From Clostridia bacterium (GTDB lineage: Bacteria; Bacillota; Clostridia; Christensenellales; Aristaeellaceae): a DNA stretch of 7,592 nucleotides. The stretch is from assembly GCA_017471125.1 (NCBI GenBank), contig JAFUWR010000358.1:1-7592 (forward strand). The letters are read 5' to 3'. Below the pieces are notes generated by a model. That model saw only the letters and a list, made by a program, of their open reading frames with translations, was not told the DNA's origin and made no database searches. The position numbers and the translations under genes are program-made. Of the stretch, positions 5,449-7,592 are shown piece after piece; position 1 is the first letter of the stretch; each line of letters starts with the position of its first letter.

Positions 5449-6947
5449 TTTGCGCTCCCCTCCATCATGCCAAGGCTCAACAGCTTCGGCTCCGTCGCGT
5501 CCTCCCGCATCACTTCGCCGCTGACCTTGCCGCCGCGCATGACGATGATGCGGTCCGACAGGCCGATGACCTCCGGCAGCTCCGACGAGATCAGTATCAC
5601 GCCCAGGCCCTGCTTGGCGAAGGAGCAGATCATGTTGTAGAACTCGGATTTTGCGCCCACGTCGATGCCCTTGGTGGGCTCGTCGAGGATGAGCACCTTG
5701 GGGTGGGTCTCCATCCAGCGGGCCACGATGCACTTTTGCTGGTTGCCGCCGGAGAGCTCCACGATCTTCTTGTCCGGGGAGGGCGTCTTGATGTTGAAGG
5801 TCTTGATGCTGTGCGCCGCGACCTCCGCCTCCTTCTTGGCGCTGACGAAGCCGAACCTGTCGGCGTTCTCATTGAGGAGGGAGATGTTGATGTTCCCGGC
5901 CACGGACAGGTTCGCCAGTATGCCCTGGTCCTTCCGGTCCTCCGGCACCAGCACGATGCCCAGCTTCTGCGCGTCCGCGGGGGCCTTGCATTTGATGGGC
6001 TTGCCCTCCAGCAGCACCTCGCCCTTGGTCATCCTATCCGCGCCGATGATGGCCCGCATGACCTCCGTGCGCCCCGCGCCGACCAGGCCCGAGAAGCCCA
6101 GCACCTCGCCCTTGTGGAGCTTGAAGGACACGCCGTCCACGAAGTCGCTCTCCAGGCCGCGGACCTCGAGGAGCACCTCGCCGATCTGCTTGTCGCGGTC
6201 CAGGGAGTCGTAGATGTCGCCCAGGTCGCGGCCCACCATCATGCGGATCATCTCGGCCTCCTCGGCGGCCTTGGCGTCCAGGGTGGTGACGTAGCGGCCG
6301 TCCTTGAAGATGGCCACCTTGTCGGCGATCTGCTTGATCTCGCTCATGCGGTGGGACACGTAGATGATGATCTTGCCCTGATCCCGCAGCTTATTGATGA
6401 TGCGGAACAGGCACTCGATCTCCGCGTCGGACAGGGAGGCGGTCGGCTCGTCGAAGCAGATGACCTTCATGTTCTCGCGGCTGTACGACTTCATGATCTC
6501 CACCATCTGCTGGTAGGCGATGGATAGCTCGTGCACCTTCGCCGTGGGCGATATGGGCAGCTCGAAGTCGTCGATGATGCGCTGGGCCATGGCGTTGACC
6601 TTCGCGGTGTCGATGAAGCCCATCTTCGTGGGCATGCGGCCCAGGTAGATGTTCTCCGCCACCGACAGCGCCGGCAAGATCTGCCGCTCCTGGTAGATCA
6701 CGCTGATGCCCGCCTCGATGGCCTCCTGTGGGTTCTTGAAATGGGCCTCGGCCCCGTCGATCAGATATTGCCCCTCGTCCGGCTGGTAGTCGCCGTTCAG
6801 GGTCTTTAGCAGCGTGGATTTACCCGCGCCGTTTTCACCCAGGAACGCCAGCACCTCGCCCCCGTTGGCGACGAAGCTCACGTCGTCGAGCGCCTTCACG
6901 CCGGGGAAATACTTGGTGATATGCCGGAATTCGAGTGAATTTGCCAT
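5445..6947 (-). CDS. araG: AraG-like sugar ABC transporter ATPase with two nucleotide-binding domains
   Basis: This 500-residue protein powers sugar import and has the tandem-domain form typical of the RbsA/MglA/AraG group. Domain 1: Walker A GENGAGKST (37-45), Q-loop Q86, signature LSIAYQ (141-146), Walker B VICFDEP (162-168), switch H199. Domain 2: altered Walker A GLVGAGRTE (287-295) lacking the Lys, signature LSGGNQ (398-403), Walker B VLILDEP (418-424), and Ser in place of the switch His (ISSELPE), all usual for this family, in which the second site is degenerate. ENIYLGRMP, MVGRDLGDIY and FNIKTP match E. coli AraG better than RbsA. I chose ATG 6947 because GGGGGTG lies 7 nt upstream and the family start (LEFRHITKYFPGVKAL) follows at once; an ATG at 6995 (516 residues) has no ribosome site and sits only about 6 nt after the predicted transcription start. 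It is first in the operon and overlaps the permease gene by 4 bp. Confidence 0.95.
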   Translation of the reverse strand: MANSLEFRHITKYFPGVKALDDVSFVANGGEVLAFLGENGAGKSTLLKTLNGDYQPDEGQYLIDGAEAHFKNPQEAIEAGISVIYQERQILPALSVAENIYLGRMPTKMGFIDTAKVNAMAQRIIDDFELPISPTAKVHELSIAYQQMVEIMKSYSRENMKVICFDEPTASLSDAEIECLFRIINKLRDQGKIIIYVSHRMSEIKQIADKVAIFKDGRYVTTLDAKAAEEAEMIRMMVGRDLGDIYDSLDRDKQIGEVLLEVRGLESDFVDGVSFKLHKGEVLGFSGLVGAGRTEVMRAIIGADRMTKGEVLLEGKPIKCKAPADAQKLGIVLVPEDRKDQGILANLSVAGNINISLLNENADRFGFVSAKKEAEVAAHSIKTFNIKTPSPDKKIVELSGGNQQKCIVARWMETHPKVLILDEPTKGIDVGAKSEFYNMICSFAKQGLGVILISSELPEVIGLSDRIIVMRGGKVSGEVMREDATEPKLLSLGMMEGSAK

Positions 6948-7007
6948 GCCCGAACACCCCCGATCCGTCTGTCGCTGTTGGCTGTCTGCTTTCATTTAAC
7001 TGTATCT

Positions 7008-7036
7008 ATTGTATCACCGTTCCCGGGTTTTGTAAT
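7008..7036 (-). promoter_or_regulatory. Probable promoter of the sugar ABC transporter operon
   Basis: On the minus strand ATTACA (7036-7031, 4/6) is followed after 17 nt by TACAAT (7013-7008, 5/6), with TGA just before it, making an extended -10 (TGnTACAAT). Transcription would start near 7001, giving a leader of about 53 nt before the ATPase start at 6947. No clear catabolite-repression site or riboswitch fold was seen in the leader. Confidence 0.6.
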
Positions 7037-7086
7037 TGTAAAAATTTGCCCATTCGTTTAGAAATATTGCTGTTTCCTGTTGAAGG

Positions 7087-7116
7087 CTGACAGTTTTTTG
7101 GAGCATATGTTATAAT
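7087..7116 (+). promoter_or_regulatory. Promoter of the aldose 1-epimerase gene
   Basis: CTGACA (7087-7092, 5/6) and TATAAT (7111-7116, 6/6) are 18 nt apart, and TGT precedes the -10 box, giving an extended -10. Transcription would begin near 7123, at the front edge of the ribosome site GGAGGGG (7127-7133), so the leader is very short, under about 20 nt. Confidence 0.75.
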
Positions 7117-7140
7117 GGTCGGGAACGGAGGGGTACATAT

Positions 7141-7592
7141 ATGTTTATTTTGGCATCTGAAAACTTGCGCGTCGCGCTCTCGGACCTTGGCGCGGCCATC
7201 GAGGCGGTGAAGGTGAAGTATGACGGCGGCTGGCTGGACGTGGCCATGTCGCCGATCGAGGGGACGACGAACTTCGCCATGGCCGGGCGCACGGTCGGGC
7301 CCTGCTGCGGGCGCGTGCGGGGCGGGGAGATCGGCATCGACGGAAAGACTTGGTTCCTTTCAAAAAACGAGGGCGACAACCACATCCACGGCGGTCCCCA
7401 CGGCTGCGCTTTGCAGGTGTGGGAGGGAGAACAGCTCTCCCCCGCCCACGTCCGATTTACGCTCGAGCTTCCCGACGGGCTGGACGGCTATCCCGGGAAC
7501 CGGCGCATGACCGCGGATTACACGTTGGAGGACGACGCCTTGCGGGCGGTCTATGCCGCCGAGAGCGACGCGCCCACCTGGGTGGATATGAC
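7141..7592 (+). CDS. galM: Aldose 1-epimerase (galactose mutarotase family), C-terminus cut off by window edge
   Basis: The first 150 codons are present; the gene runs past the window end. The enzyme interconverts alpha and beta anomers of aldoses in the cytoplasm, and no signal peptide is seen. Visible family motifs are GPCCGRVRGG (53-62), containing the conserved substrate-binding Arg region, NHIHGG (80-85), containing the conserved His of the N-x-x-HGG motif (H83), DGYPGN (115-120), and PTWVDMT near the edge, which matches the conserved P-T-x-V-N-x-T stretch before the catalytic His. The catalytic His and Glu lie beyond the window. The GRV-to-RI region is a few residues shorter than in the classical GRVANRI form. 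GGAGGGG sits 7 nt before the ATG. It is divergent from the sugar importer operon, which fits a role in processing the imported sugar; the exact sugar is unknown, so the symbol is by family. Confidence 0.9.
   Translation, partial: MFILASENLRVALSDLGAAIEAVKVKYDGGWLDVAMSPIEGTTNFAMAGRTVGPCCGRVRGGEIGIDGKTWFLSKNEGDNHIHGGPHGCALQVWEGEQLSPAHVRFTLELPDGLDGYPGNRRMTADYTLEDDALRAVYAAESDAPTWVDM

Noticed and set aside
5449..5733. An upstream extension of the permease frame by 95 codons
   Set aside because: It lies wholly within the ATPase gene in another frame, shows no permease similarity, and the ATG at 5448 has both a ribosome site and the ATGA overlap.
6948..6995. A 16-residue longer ATPase start at ATG 6995
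   Set aside because: No ribosome site precedes it, it would lie about 6 nt from the predicted transcription start, and the added residues (including QQRQTDRGC) are not family-like.

Overview
The window looks like a carbohydrate-uptake locus from a GC-rich member of the Clostridia/Firmicutes, possibly an anaerobic gut or rumen lineage. The reasons are strong AGGGAGG-type ribosome sites before almost every gene, sigma-A style promoters (one a perfect TTGACA-N17-TATAAT), a Gram-positive-like signal peptide on the binding protein, and AT-rich intergenic spaces between GC-rich genes. The lineage is an inference from style; no marker gene is present.

Layout, left to right. (1) Positions 1-2364, minus strand: the first 788 residues of a large cytoplasmic protein with an N-terminal DUF5107 domain and C-terminal TPR repeats; its 3' end lies outside the window. 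(2) 2453-3292, plus strand: an AraC-family regulator, divergent from gene 1, with its promoter in the 88-bp gap. (3) 3307-3341: a 14-bp perfect hairpin between convergent genes, with its T-run in the minus orientation, so it ends the transporter operon. (4) 3371-6947, minus strand: a three-gene sugar ABC transporter transcribed ATPase -> permease -> binding protein, each product closest in my recollection to E. coli AraG, AraH and AraF. The ATPase and permease genes overlap by ATGA. The permease and binding-protein genes are separated by 97 bp holding four heptamer repeats and two hairpins. (5) 6948-7140: a divergent promoter region. (6) 7141-7592, plus strand: the first 150 codons of an aldose 1-epimerase (galactose mutarotase family), cut by the window edge.

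How it fits together (inference): the binding protein captures an aldose, probably L-arabinose or a similar sugar, outside the membrane; the AraH-like permease and AraG-like ATPase import it; the epimerase interconverts its anomers; the AraC-type regulator senses the sugar and controls the divergent DUF5107-TPR gene and perhaps the operon. The DUF5107 protein has no signal peptide, so it would act inside the cell; its function is not established. The binding protein differs from AraF at two positions I recall as sugar contacts, so the ligand may not be L-arabinose itself.

No RNA genes, CRISPR arrays, insertion sequences or prophage genes were seen. There is no gene-free stretch over 300 bases.
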